NCBI GenBank assembly: GCA_023664865.1
Contig: JAMPEU010000010.1
Coordinates: 50,094-114,093 of the forward strand
Source of the DNA: Butyrivibrio sp.
Lineage (GTDB): Bacteria; Bacillota; Clostridia; Lachnospirales; Lachnospiraceae
Length of the DNA: 64,000 bases
Reading direction: 5' to 3'
Positions within the stretch are counted from its first letter, which is position 1. Each line of letters begins with the position of its first letter. Shown here piece after piece: positions 34,864 to 43,732 of the stretch. The notes under the pieces were generated by a model. It was not told where the DNA came from. It worked only from the letters and a program-made list of their open reading frames with translations, and made no database searches. The translations under genes and the position numbers were made by a program.

Positions 34864-35775
34864 ATGTTTCTATGGGTATATAGTGGTTTGACAAGTCGTT
34901 GTATGAGTTTGGCAGATGCCTATTATTTGGTGAAAAAATATGAAAAGAATCCTAGCCTAACCGTTGTTTGGCCACGGGAACTTTGTTGTAATATTGGATA
35001 TTATGAGGTGTTTTCCAAACAACAATTTAGTGATATTAGGATAAAAGTGATTGAGGTTGAAGACGTAGGTTTTAGTATTCGTGCTGCTATAAAAGGAATA
35101 CATTGGTTAAGAGCAGTCCATGGAATATTTGCGAGGAATAAAATCAAGGGGTTAAATGCAAGGATGAGAAAACAATTACACTTTATTGATTATGAACCTC
35201 CAAAAGAAGTTGGTTGGTCAGGCGAGGAATATAACAATTGGAATATTATGTGTTGGGAAAAATTGAATAGGCTATTAGAATCAGCGGAAGAGACATATGT
35301 CCGGGCATATTCGAGATTAATAATGGGAGAAGGGCAGCTCCCTACATTCGCAGAAAATATTCATTTTAAAGAATGTTTTGATTCCTTGGCAGATAAAATT
35401 ATATGCCATCATCATAATATAGTAGGTGTGCATATTAGAAGAACAGACCATATAGCTGCAATCCAAAACAGCCCCATTGAAAGTTTTTACAAAAAAATGG
35501 AAGAGATTTTAGAAGAGGATAGTTCTACGATGTTTTTTTTGGCGACAGATGATTTCCTGGTAGAGCAGAAAATAAAGGAGAAATTTAGAAAACATATTAT
35601 TATCCAACCTAATAAAAAATGGGGGAGAGATGAGCGCAAAGAGATGGAATCGGGAATTATTGATTGTTTATGCCTTTCCAAATGTAAATATGTATTAGGA
35701 AGTTATTTAAGTTCTTTTTCCAGTTTTTCAGCAAGACTTGGTGGGAAAGAATTGTATATTTGTAAGGGGGAATGA
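34864..35775 (+). CDS. Fucosyltransferase-like protein (GT23/NodZ-like)
   Basis: A 303-residue protein. HIRRTDH (190-196) followed by SPIESFYKKM, FFLATDD (about 225-231) and the C-terminal LGSYLSSFSSFSARLGG are the arrangement of alpha-1,6-fucosyltransferases of the NodZ/FUT8 type, though the overall identity is likely low. The acceptor is unknown. A GAGAGG site lies 12 bases upstream. Codons are AT-rich and G-rich relative to C, unlike the neighbouring genes, and the gene sits alone on the plus strand with its own promoter between the two halves of a split duplicated region. That looks like lateral acquisition as a cassette. An 8-T run near 35533 is in frame. Confidence 0.75.
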   Translation: MFLWVYSGLTSRCMSLADAYYLVKKYEKNPSLTVVWPRELCCNIGYYEVFSKQQFSDIRIKVIEVEDVGFSIRAAIKGIHWLRAVHGIFARNKIKGLNARMRKQLHFIDYEPPKEVGWSGEEYNNWNIMCWEKLNRLLESAEETYVRAYSRLIMGEGQLPTFAENIHFKECFDSLADKIICHHHNIVGVHIRRTDHIAAIQNSPIESFYKKMEEILEEDSSTMFFLATDDFLVEQKIKEKFRKHIIIQPNKKWGRDERKEMESGIIDCLCLSKCKYVLGSYLSSFSSFSARLGGKELYICKGE

Positions 35776-35828
35776 AATTTGCCTCTTAAAGAAGCCCATT
35801 ATGCACAAGACGAAAGGGTTCAAAAAAT

Positions 35829-36001
35829 GCCGTACTTATTGACCTCATTTCTGAACGTTGTATATGTTGCGCCTATGTTTCACACTAATCAGGTTCCTAT
35901 TCCAATCATCCACCAACATTGCATCTCCCTGATAAAAACGATAAGCAGTTGCAATGTAATATATCGGAAAGATTAGTATATGCCTGGACATACGAAATTA
36001 C
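35829..36001. repeat. Recombination scar built from four local fragments
   Basis: 35829-35843 equals 24776-24790. 35845-35901 equals 24836-24892 (57 bases, three differences), with the promoter in between deleted and the GT4 start codon ATG changed to CTG. 35899-35963 matches 31543-31607 (part of the off-frame GT-C gene). 35962-36001 matches 32461-32500 (part of an acyltransferase gene). A 65-codon open frame across it is an accident. The region holds no real gene. Confidence 0.9.
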
Positions 36002-37002
36002 TATGATTCTATAAACTTATTCTCACTCAACCGATACTTATTTCCCATCAATTTATGTTTCACAATCCACCAGCCCGGCACCCATATTCTCTGTTTCATT
36101 GCCGGAGAAGCGCTGCCTATCATCCAGCAGTTTTTATCGCAGCATTTCACCTGTTCCCTGACTTTCTGCGCCTGTTCTGAATTCCAGATTTCTTCCCATG
36201 TATTGTCATGCAGATTCCCCATCGACATTTTTTCCGTACTTCCATTACAGGGAAGTACATTTCCGTATGGATCGAGAAAGAAACCGTTCGTCCCCATCTC
36301 GCAGGGCAGAAGACGCTTCTGTCCGTAAATATAGTTTATAAGTCCATGATTAAAGTAAGCTCTCGCCCATTTCTTCGGAGACTTTGACTGCAATAAGGCG
36401 TTAATCAGCTCTTCAAACGCCTCGGCAACTTTTCTTTTATCATCAATTTTATTATCAGTCTTTCTAAAGTAGAATGAATTATGAAGAGTCGCCGTGGCAA
36501 ACTCCATATTCAACTCATCCGAAAGATTATATAACGGCACCAAGTCCTGACAGTTCATATCCTGAACCGTCATTCCGAATCCCACGTCTTTATGCCCCAT
36601 TTCTACGAGTTTCTTTAACGTTCCGTATCCTCGGTTAAATCCGTCGGGAAGACCGCGTATGGCGTTATTGGTCTCTTCAAGCCCTTCTATGCTGATGCGT
36701 ATTCCGACTTCGGGGAATTCCTCGCAGAGCTTGATGATTCTGTCGGTAAAATATCCGTTAGTGGAAATAACGATGCGATTAGTCTTTTTATACAACAACT
36801 CCACAATGTCATGGATGTCCTGTCTGATAAAGGTTTCGCCGCCCGTAATATTAGTGAACGCCATCTCAGGAAGTTTCTCCAGTGTTACTAAATCTATCTC
36901 TTCTTCCGGTCTGGTCGGATCTTTAAAGCAATCGCACATATTACAGTGCGCATTGCACCTATATGTTATTATAATTGAACCATGCAGTTTTCTCTTCCCC
37001 AT
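36001..37002 (-). CDS. Radical SAM/SPASM domain protein
   Basis: About 333 residues. CNAHCNMC (Cys16, 20 and 23 from the chosen ATG) is the CxxxCxxC motif for the SAM-bound 4Fe-4S cluster, TNITGGETF is the SAM-binding GGE motif, and the C-terminal LPCNGSTEKMSMGNL with VKCCDKNCWMIG is a SPASM-type auxiliary cluster region. The ATG at 37002 is chosen because it begins the conserved part; the frame extends to 37026. Radical SAM/SPASM proteins modify peptides or oxidise alcohols; in polysaccharide loci their substrates are mostly unknown. It follows a GT4 gene almost directly, and a truncated copy lies at 34182. Confidence 0.88.
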   Translation of the reverse strand: MGKRKLHGSIIITYRCNAHCNMCDCFKDPTRPEEEIDLVTLEKLPEMAFTNITGGETFIRQDIHDIVELLYKKTNRIVISTNGYFTDRIIKLCEEFPEVGIRISIEGLEETNNAIRGLPDGFNRGYGTLKKLVEMGHKDVGFGMTVQDMNCQDLVPLYNLSDELNMEFATATLHNSFYFRKTDNKIDDKRKVAEAFEELINALLQSKSPKKWARAYFNHGLINYIYGQKRLLPCEMGTNGFFLDPYGNVLPCNGSTEKMSMGNLHDNTWEEIWNSEQAQKVREQVKCCDKNCWMIGSASPAMKQRIWVPGWWIVKHKLMGNKYRLSENKFIES

Positions 37003-37022
37003 ATTCACAGCCCTATCCCTTC

Positions 37023-38219
37023 TCAAGTTGTAATGTCCTCATATATTTTTACAAGTTTCAGACAATATTCCTCACAATTATCAAATGCTATATTTTTACA
37101 ATTCTGTATATATCGGCTGTTCTCGTCTCTATTCTCCCATAAGCGGCGTATTGCAGCCTTAAGTTCTTCCTTGTTTCCGCTTTCTACAAGCAGCCCTGTC
37201 TCACCATCTTTAATCAGTTCAGGAATTCCGCCTATTTTAGCCCCGATTACCGGCGTACCGAGTTTCAAAGACTCCATCACCGAAAACGGACAGTTCTCAG
37301 GACATTCTGAGACTGATATACTGAATCTTGCTTCTGCTATAAGACGATGCAGTTCTTCTCCGGAAAGAAATCCCTTATTTTGAATATTTCCTACACTATC
37401 CACAATTTTCGTCAATTCGCCTTTTCCTGCAAAAATAAATGGTATCTCCGACAGTTCCCTGCATGCAGCAGCTAAAGTTTCTACTCCCTTTTCTGTGGAA
37501 TACCTTCCAAAATATACCGCATATTCTTTCTTTTCTATAGTATTACCTGTGTTTTCAACATTTGAAATAAAGTTCCGTAAAACTATGGTGCGCCCCGCAA
37601 GCTGCGGATTCATTTCCAGCTTTTCTTGTACAAAACAGCTGGGACATATTATTACATCGATGCGTTTATATGGCTTAAGTCTTTTGTATAACCAATTCTC
37701 CAATGCGCCTAATAAGCTTTTCACCCTTGAACCGTGAATACATCTGCCTTGAAAGCATGAAATGCTTCCTTTAGTCAGACAACGCAGGCACAACTCTCCT
37801 GTCAAGCCATAAGTCATCAGATGATTTGGACACACCAACTGCAAATCATGCGCCGTAAACACTATCGGAATCTTATGCGCTTTAATCTCATATATAATTG
37901 ACGGAGTGAGCTGATAATTAAAATTATTCAGGTGTACGATATCGGGCTTAAAATCTTCAAGCACGGCTCGTATCTTTTTGCGGGCGTCCGATGAATATAT
38001 GATTTTAAACGGGTACAAAAGTTTCTGCAGCTTACCTGTATGGAAATCCATATTTGACGTATAGCTCTCCGCGTGATTGCCTACGATGCGGTTTTCATGC
38101 TCCATGCCAAAATACTCTACCTCATGCCCCTGCCGCACAAGTTCTTTTCCCAATTCAAAAATATAGGTCTCGGAACCGCCGTTCGGGTACAGGAATTTAT
38201 TTACCATCAAAATTTTCAT
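37023..38219 (-). CDS. Glycosyltransferase family 4
   Basis: About 398 residues. The ATG at 38219 overlaps the upstream stop by one base (TAATG) and starts MKILMVNKFLYPNGGSETY, the usual GT4 N-terminus with the glycine loop. A Cys-rich segment (about 140-165, CPNH, CLRC, CFQGRC) may bind a metal and is seen in some GT4 enzymes of this type. The C-terminal domain has YFGRYSTEKGVETL and SECPENCPFSVMESLKLGTPVIG. Cytoplasmic repeat-unit assembly enzyme; donor unknown. Tightly coupled to the GT4 before it. Confidence 0.9.
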   Translation of the reverse strand: MKILMVNKFLYPNGGSETYIFELGKELVRQGHEVEYFGMEHENRIVGNHAESYTSNMDFHTGKLQKLLYPFKIIYSSDARKKIRAVLEDFKPDIVHLNNFNYQLTPSIIYEIKAHKIPIVFTAHDLQLVCPNHLMTYGLTGELCLRCLTKGSISCFQGRCIHGSRVKSLLGALENWLYKRLKPYKRIDVIICPSCFVQEKLEMNPQLAGRTIVLRNFISNVENTGNTIEKKEYAVYFGRYSTEKGVETLAAACRELSEIPFIFAGKGELTKIVDSVGNIQNKGFLSGEELHRLIAEARFSISVSECPENCPFSVMESLKLGTPVIGAKIGGIPELIKDGETGLLVESGNKEELKAAIRRLWENRDENSRYIQNCKNIAFDNCEEYCLKLVKIYEDITT

Positions 38220-39343
38220 TAATCCGCACATCCTTTATAGAGTTCAAGCGTCTTATCTACAATCTCGGACCATTTATATTTTCCTGTAATATAATCTGTG
38301 ATTTCATCGGACGTATGCTTAAAGACATAATCCTTTGCCGTGAGTTCGTCAAGCCTCTGCTTTAAACTCTCCACATCAGATTTATTAAAAGCCCGCGCAT
38401 ATTCCCCCGCTACGCCAATATTCTCGGCAATATCACTGACTAAGCACTGCGCCCCATAACTCATGGCTTCCAAAAGGCTTATCGGCATACCCTCTAAGTC
38501 GCTGGGAAGGATATACAGATAGCAGTTGCTGAACAGTTCTTCCAATTCCCTGCCTTGGACAAATCCCGTCATGATGATATTACCGTTTTTATCACACATC
38601 TTTTTAATCTTATCATAATATTCATCGCTATGGCTGCTGCCGCCGACAATCACCAGCTTATACGGACTGTTTGATTTTTCGTAAGCTTCTATCAAATAAT
38701 GCAGTCCTTTCTCCGGTACGATTCTGGCAAGGAAAAGCAGGTAGTCTTTTCCATTGAGTCCATATTTTCTGCTGATAATATCAGGATTTTTTCTATCAGG
38801 TCTGTCTATGCCGTTTGGTATATATATGGTTTCCCTATTATAGTTCTTCTTAAAATACTCCTTTACCTCCGGCGACAAGACTATTATTTCATCAGCGTAT
38901 TTCGCCGCCGTTCTCTCCGCATATTTCAAAAATCTCGTAGCAAAACCGCCCCATTTAGCCCTCTGCCAATCCAATCCGTGAATAGTGGCAGCCGTCCTGA
39001 TTCTAAATAGTTTAGGCAGCCATATAAATGCGCATGGTCCTTCGGCATGATAATGTATAACGTCATAATGAGAAAATAACGCGTGAACCGTAGCGAAAAA
39101 AGCATACACTATCGCATTCAGGCTTTTCTTCTGCAATGTTGGCACTGTGATAATATGCACGCCTTTATATTCTTTTACAGTCTGTGCATCATTTTGCGCT
39201 CCTGATACATGATGGCCTTTTCTATTATAGGCATAGACCTCTTGTCCTTCTTTCACCATCCGCACAGACAGTTCTTCTACAACCCTTTCCACGCCGCCCT
39301 CCCTTGAAGGGATACGCTTATGCCCAATCATTGCTATCTTCAT
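38219..39343 (-). CDS. Glycosyltransferase family 4
   Basis: About 374 residues. ATG at 39343, directly after the starter-transferase stop; the frame could extend to 39379 but that lies inside the upstream gene. MKIAMIGHKRIPSREGGVERVV is the typical start of the rhamnosyl/galactosyl GT4 subgroup. FLARIVPEKGLHYLIEAYE and PSDLEGMPISLLEAMSYGAQCLV (E-x7-E) mark the donor domain. Immediately follows the starter transferase, a common position for the second sugar transfer of a repeat unit. Donor not assigned. Confidence 0.92.
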   Translation of the reverse strand: MKIAMIGHKRIPSREGGVERVVEELSVRMVKEGQEVYAYNRKGHHVSGAQNDAQTVKEYKGVHIITVPTLQKKSLNAIVYAFFATVHALFSHYDVIHYHAEGPCAFIWLPKLFRIRTAATIHGLDWQRAKWGGFATRFLKYAERTAAKYADEIIVLSPEVKEYFKKNYNRETIYIPNGIDRPDRKNPDIISRKYGLNGKDYLLFLARIVPEKGLHYLIEAYEKSNSPYKLVIVGGSSHSDEYYDKIKKMCDKNGNIIMTGFVQGRELEELFSNCYLYILPSDLEGMPISLLEAMSYGAQCLVSDIAENIGVAGEYARAFNKSDVESLKQRLDELTAKDYVFKHTSDEITDYITGKYKWSEIVDKTLELYKGCAD

Positions 39344-39345
39344 AA

Positions 39346-40761
39346 TCAGTCCGAACCTTTTCCGATAATCACTACCCATATCGTTTTAAGCAGTATCTTA
39401 AAATCAAGCGTCAGAGACCAGTTATCTATATACTCTAAATCAAGCTTCACTACCTCGTCAAAGTCTTTAATTTCGCTTCTGCCGTTTACCTGCCACATTC
39501 CTGTCAAACCGGGCGTCATGCACAGCCTTCTTCTATAATAGGGACTGTATTTTTCAAATTCATCTTCCGTAGGCGGCCTGGTCCCTATAAGGCTCATATC
39601 GCCTTTAAGCACATTATAAAACTGTGGAAACTCATCTATACTTGTTTTCCGCAGAAATCTGCCTACCGGGGTAATGCGCGGATCGTTCTTAATTTTAAAC
39701 ATAAGCCCTGACATTTCGTTCTGCCCTATCAGATTTTCTTTCTTTTCCTCCGCGTCCACATACATAGAGCGGAACTTATATATTTTAAATCTTCGTCCGT
39801 TCTTTCCTACCCTAACCTGTGAAAATAATACCGGACCTTTTGAGGTTATCTTAATCGCTGCCGCAACAAACGGATATAACACTCCCGTTATACACAGTCC
39901 TATTATTCCGCCTATAATATCTATGAATCTCTTAATCAGACCTCTTCGATAATCAATTTGAGACAACGCGTAGGAGACAACCACATAATCTCCGAACTTT
40001 TCGACATTTCCTTCTCGAGCCGTGATGTCCAGGCTATAATGGCAGATAACCCCCATCAGCTCAAATGTATGAATCAATCGGCTGACCTCGTCTCCCGACA
40101 TATGCTTTGCATGTAAGAAAACTTCATCAAATGGCATTTGCTTAACCTGTTCAATTAAATCTTCACCTTCAACAAAATTCTGAAAGTCCGTATACTTATG
40201 CTTTATCTCTTCATCCCTGCCGACATACGCTATTGCTCCTATGGCATAATTCATAGGCATCGACTGTTCAAGCATTTCTATCATTTTCGCGGGTTCTTCC
40301 GTATCGGTTACTACCAGAACGCTTACCTGCCTGTGGCTGCTTCTATAATATTCCCTCAGACAATATTTAGCAACTGCATGTCCCACATAGGTAAGCGCCA
40401 TGTTAAACAGAAACACATATCCCCAGATAAGCCTTGAGAAATCCGCCGCCGTACTGGTAACAAACAAGAAACATGCGACAATGATTACCATCGTAAGATT
40501 ATATTTAAACACTGAAACCAGCTCTATCATATATCCACGCTGAACCACTGATTTATTCCAGTCTAACAGCAGGCTGTAAGAGACAGAAATCAGCATAAAG
40601 AAAAGGCAGGTGCTAAGGTGCATTTCACTTGATATTATTAACCGCACAGAGCCGAAACGAACCAGACCTGCAAGCAGATATGATATAAATAACGCTATCA
40701 GGTCAATAAGCAGCAGACAATAAGTCTCCAGTATTCTGTTTTTCTGGTTAGTCTGTTTCAT
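39346..40761 (-). CDS. Polyprenyl glycosylphosphotransferase (WbaP/CpsE-type starter transferase)
   Basis: A 471-residue initiating enzyme that links a sugar-1-phosphate to undecaprenyl phosphate. Residues 1-140 hold four or five helices, 145-250 a nucleotide-binding-like fold (VSVLVVTDTEEP), and 277-471 the catalytic PF02397 domain: KRFIDIIGGIIGL helix, FKIYKFRSMY, and TSIDEFPQFYN with the Asp376-Glu377 dyad, then GLTGMWQVNGRS. This is the large polytopic form, distinct from the small PglC-like enzyme at 55323. It heads the subset of genes 36-41 kb. Glucose or galactose phosphate is the usual cargo, but this cannot be read from the sequence. Confidence 0.94.
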   Translation of the reverse strand: MKQTNQKNRILETYCLLLIDLIALFISYLLAGLVRFGSVRLIISSEMHLSTCLFFMLISVSYSLLLDWNKSVVQRGYMIELVSVFKYNLTMVIIVACFLFVTSTAADFSRLIWGYVFLFNMALTYVGHAVAKYCLREYYRSSHRQVSVLVVTDTEEPAKMIEMLEQSMPMNYAIGAIAYVGRDEEIKHKYTDFQNFVEGEDLIEQVKQMPFDEVFLHAKHMSGDEVSRLIHTFELMGVICHYSLDITAREGNVEKFGDYVVVSYALSQIDYRRGLIKRFIDIIGGIIGLCITGVLYPFVAAAIKITSKGPVLFSQVRVGKNGRRFKIYKFRSMYVDAEEKKENLIGQNEMSGLMFKIKNDPRITPVGRFLRKTSIDEFPQFYNVLKGDMSLIGTRPPTEDEFEKYSPYYRRRLCMTPGLTGMWQVNGRSEIKDFDEVVKLDLEYIDNWSLTLDFKILLKTIWVVIIGKGSD

Positions 40762-40777
40762 TTTAAGTTTCCTCTGC

Positions 40778-41989
40778 CTAAGGTCCCTCTACGACTTGTG
40801 TGCTTATATTTCCATCAACGTTTTCTCTTTGAGTTTCCTGTCTTTGCAACAAATCAAGCATGAATACAAATAAAATATTTCTGGTTATGAACTCTCCAAA
40901 AGAAAATGCCTCGCCCAACATCCATACAATTCCGCTTACTATAATCATAAGTTCTGCAAAATCTTTGCTGCGGACATTCCGATACAGCTTTATCAGTATC
41001 AAGGCAATAACCATGATAAATATTATAATACCATAATTATAATATAGCTTTATGAAACCCATGTCTATTGAAATCTGACTATTTATATGAGAAAATAATG
41101 ATATTTTCTCTCTGGGTACTATAATTGCCCCATTAGCATCCGTATAATCCGTGCAAAAGTTTGCCCAGTAGCTCCCCCAATAAATCCTTCCACTCCATAT
41201 TTTATCTATAAATCTCATCAGCATCGACATATTATTCGGATCATGCTGCATTACCGTTGCCAAAGAAAGCAGCAGAGAAGACGCTAACGCTATTATTCCA
41301 AGACCATATGTCAGTTTCAGACTTTGTATCTTAGTCCATATTTTCCCCAATAGCATAACTGCCAATAAAACTGCACCTAACAACATATTTGTCCTGGAAT
41401 CCGTAAATATAAACAGTATACCATTTAACAGTATAACTGTCAAAATATGAAACCACTTTATCTGTTCCCAAAAATACCAAATTAGCCCCAATGCAAACTG
41501 CAATAACACTATATGGCAGGCATTAGGATGTTTAAATCCGAAACAATATCTTGCCTCAACTACTCCCATATCCCGAAAGTCCTGTATCATGGACATTTCT
41601 CCATAAATCCCCAGACAGGCGGCGCTGACCGTCACCGCTATACATATTCCTACAAATATCAAGTACGCTGCTATCGCTTTTTTAAAGGGAATATCCTTAC
41701 CCGCAAAAATGAGCAAGAATATCAGGCAGGCAAAATAATTATGCACATGTAAAAAACTCACAGCGCCAATAATAAGTGAAAATATGAGCATCATGTACTC
41801 TTTTTTTGTATATTCTGTGACAAACGCCTTACACATCAGCAGTATTATTGCAAGCTGAAACATTCTTCCGGAATATATAACATGGATACTTGTCGCGCTG
41901 ACATAATCCACAAACATTATAAGAATAAACGCTGCATAAAATGCCGCAATTCCAGGCTTTCGTAGTTTTTCTCGTATCTTTGCCATCAT
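40778..41989 (-). CDS. Wzy-like polysaccharide polymerase (O-antigen ligase/polymerase type)
   Basis: A 403-residue protein with about ten to twelve helices and a longer outer loop toward the C-terminus (about 265-320, MRFIDKIWSGRIYWGSYWANFC). TDSRTNMLLGAVLLA is close to the TxSR-x-A/G-type motif of the O-antigen polymerase/ligase family. Polymerases are poorly conserved, so the call rests on topology, this motif and its place between a starter transferase and an ABC flippase. Two adjacent ATGs (41989, 41986) overlap the upstream TGA; the second has better spacing from GGGAGAG. Confidence 0.75.
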   Translation of the reverse strand: MMAKIREKLRKPGIAAFYAAFILIMFVDYVSATSIHVIYSGRMFQLAIILLMCKAFVTEYTKKEYMMLIFSLIIGAVSFLHVHNYFACLIFLLIFAGKDIPFKKAIAAYLIFVGICIAVTVSAACLGIYGEMSMIQDFRDMGVVEARYCFGFKHPNACHIVLLQFALGLIWYFWEQIKWFHILTVILLNGILFIFTDSRTNMLLGAVLLAVMLLGKIWTKIQSLKLTYGLGIIALASSLLLSLATVMQHDPNNMSMLMRFIDKIWSGRIYWGSYWANFCTDYTDANGAIIVPREKISLFSHINSQISIDMGFIKLYYNYGIIIFIMVIALILIKLYRNVRSKDFAELMIIVSGIVWMLGEAFSFGEFITRNILFVFMLDLLQRQETQRENVDGNISTQVVEGP

Positions 41990-43731
41990 CTCTCCCTGAC
42001 GATTTTTCCGTCGCTCACATTATAGATTATATCACACTGCTCAATAGTTCTTAGTCTGTGTGCAATAATTATCATAGTCTTCCTTCCTTTAAACTGTTCT
42101 ATGGCTTCCATAATGGCAGTTTCCGTATTATTATCCAACGCTGAAGTAGCTTCATCAAAAATAAGCAGCTCCGGATCATGATACAATGCTCGCGCTATGC
42201 CAAGACGCTGTTTCTGTCCGCCTGAAATGCGGATACCCTGTTCACCGACTTCGGTTTCCAGTTTATCCGGCAGCTCATTCACAAATTTTTCCATCTGCGA
42301 TTCTCTCAGCACTTCCCAGACTCTCTCTTCGTCAATATCTTCCTCTTCCACACCGAACGCTATATTCATTTTAATGGTTGCATCTGTAAGATAAGCATTC
42401 TGCGGAATATATCCGATATGTGACAACCACTTTTGTTTATGCTGCAGTACATCCTGTCCGCTGCATGATATCGTTCCTTCCTGAATCTGTAAAAGCCCCA
42501 GCAGAACGTCTACCACAGTTGTTTTTCCAGCGCCTGACGGTCCTTTAATTCCGATGGAACTTCCTAAAGGCAGTTCCATATCCGCCTTATCCAAAATTTT
42601 CTTATCCGTACTAGGATAAGCGAATGTAATTCCTTTTAATACAATACTATCTTTTAATACAAACTCTACATCTTCATTAAGTTTAACATCTTCACCTTTA
42701 TTGCTGTTAAAAATTTTATCATACCCTTCCTTTTTAACCAGTTCGTAAATCGTGGTAAGGGACGGCTCATAATACGCAATATTCGCCAGATATGTGTTAA
42801 TCCTGCTCACACTGGGCAGTAGCCTGAATGCGGCTACTGCAAATGCTGCAAGAACGCTTACCATCTGTGTCCGCGCACTGCCGTTTAGTATATTAAGGAT
42901 AAGATAAATCAATATCCCTGATACAAATACCGTTTCCAAGCAAATCCGGGGTGCCGCGCCATACACCGTATACTTAATTTTGGTTTTTGCCTGCCTGTCG
43001 GCTTCATCTCTATAATGTCTGTTGAAGTATATTTCACGATGCAATACTTTCGTTATCTTTATTCCATTCATGGACTGCAGTATCCATTTTGTCAGTTCCG
43101 CAGCATGCACCTGATCCGCCCTTCCCAAATTTCCCACCCGGTTTTTTAATTGTTTGATAACGATAAAAGTAATGCCCACGACCAAAATCATTAAAAATAT
43201 CATCATCTTCCAATCAGTTATTAACAGAAAAATCCCCAGGCACAATGTAACCATCAATTCGGACATTAACTGCATCGAATCTGATAAAATCGCAAAGACA
43301 TTACCAATATCGCTTCTGATAATCCTCAATATTTCCGGCACATCCGCATATAAGAAAAATTCATATGGGCGGTTTAAATACCATTCCAGCAAATTTCCCA
43401 TGGTTACCGACATATTTGAATTAATAAATTTTGCCTGCACATATGTCAAGAAAAGCAAATAAATTCCTTTGACAACATAGATTATTATCATTATAAGGAG
43501 CATACAGATAAAAATTCTGTCAGTGTCAGTAATGTGAAATATTTTTGCAATTATTTCCGTATATAAATTATTTTCCCCGCCGGAATCCGCCATCTGCTCT
43601 ACCACTGGTATAATGGCAGATACGCCAAGCGTTTCCAACAGCGCGCCGATAAATATCATGAAAGTCAGAAGCAATACTCCGATTTTCTGGCGTTTATTTA
43701 AAAAAAACATTAACTTACGAATCAGTTCCAA
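41986..43731 (-). CDS. ABC transporter, permease-ATPase (PglK-like flippase)
   Basis: A 581-residue half-transporter. The first helix region GALLETLGVSAIIPVVEQM matches the PglK style of lipid-linked oligosaccharide flippase. Walker A GPSGAGKT is at 397-404, then ISGGQKQRLGIARAL, LLIFDEATSALD and MIIIAHRLR. It overlaps the Wzy-like gene and starts two bases after a GT2 gene. A paralogue is at 18205. As no Wzx-type protein is visible, this and the paralogue are the candidates for moving the repeat unit across the membrane. Confidence 0.9.
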   Translation of the reverse strand: MELIRKLMFFLNKRQKIGVLLLTFMIFIGALLETLGVSAIIPVVEQMADSGGENNLYTEIIAKIFHITDTDRIFICMLLIMIIIYVVKGIYLLFLTYVQAKFINSNMSVTMGNLLEWYLNRPYEFFLYADVPEILRIIRSDIGNVFAILSDSMQLMSELMVTLCLGIFLLITDWKMMIFLMILVVGITFIVIKQLKNRVGNLGRADQVHAAELTKWILQSMNGIKITKVLHREIYFNRHYRDEADRQAKTKIKYTVYGAAPRICLETVFVSGILIYLILNILNGSARTQMVSVLAAFAVAAFRLLPSVSRINTYLANIAYYEPSLTTIYELVKKEGYDKIFNSNKGEDVKLNEDVEFVLKDSIVLKGITFAYPSTDKKILDKADMELPLGSSIGIKGPSGAGKTTVVDVLLGLLQIQEGTISCSGQDVLQHKQKWLSHIGYIPQNAYLTDATIKMNIAFGVEEEDIDEERVWEVLRESQMEKFVNELPDKLETEVGEQGIRISGGQKQRLGIARALYHDPELLIFDEATSALDNNTETAIMEAIEQFKGRKTMIIIAHRLRTIEQCDIIYNVSDGKIVRER

Positions 43732-43732
43732 T

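Noticed and set aside
35779-35976. 65-codon plus-strand open frame
   Set aside because: It runs over the scar made of pieces of other genes and has no ribosome site; chance frame.
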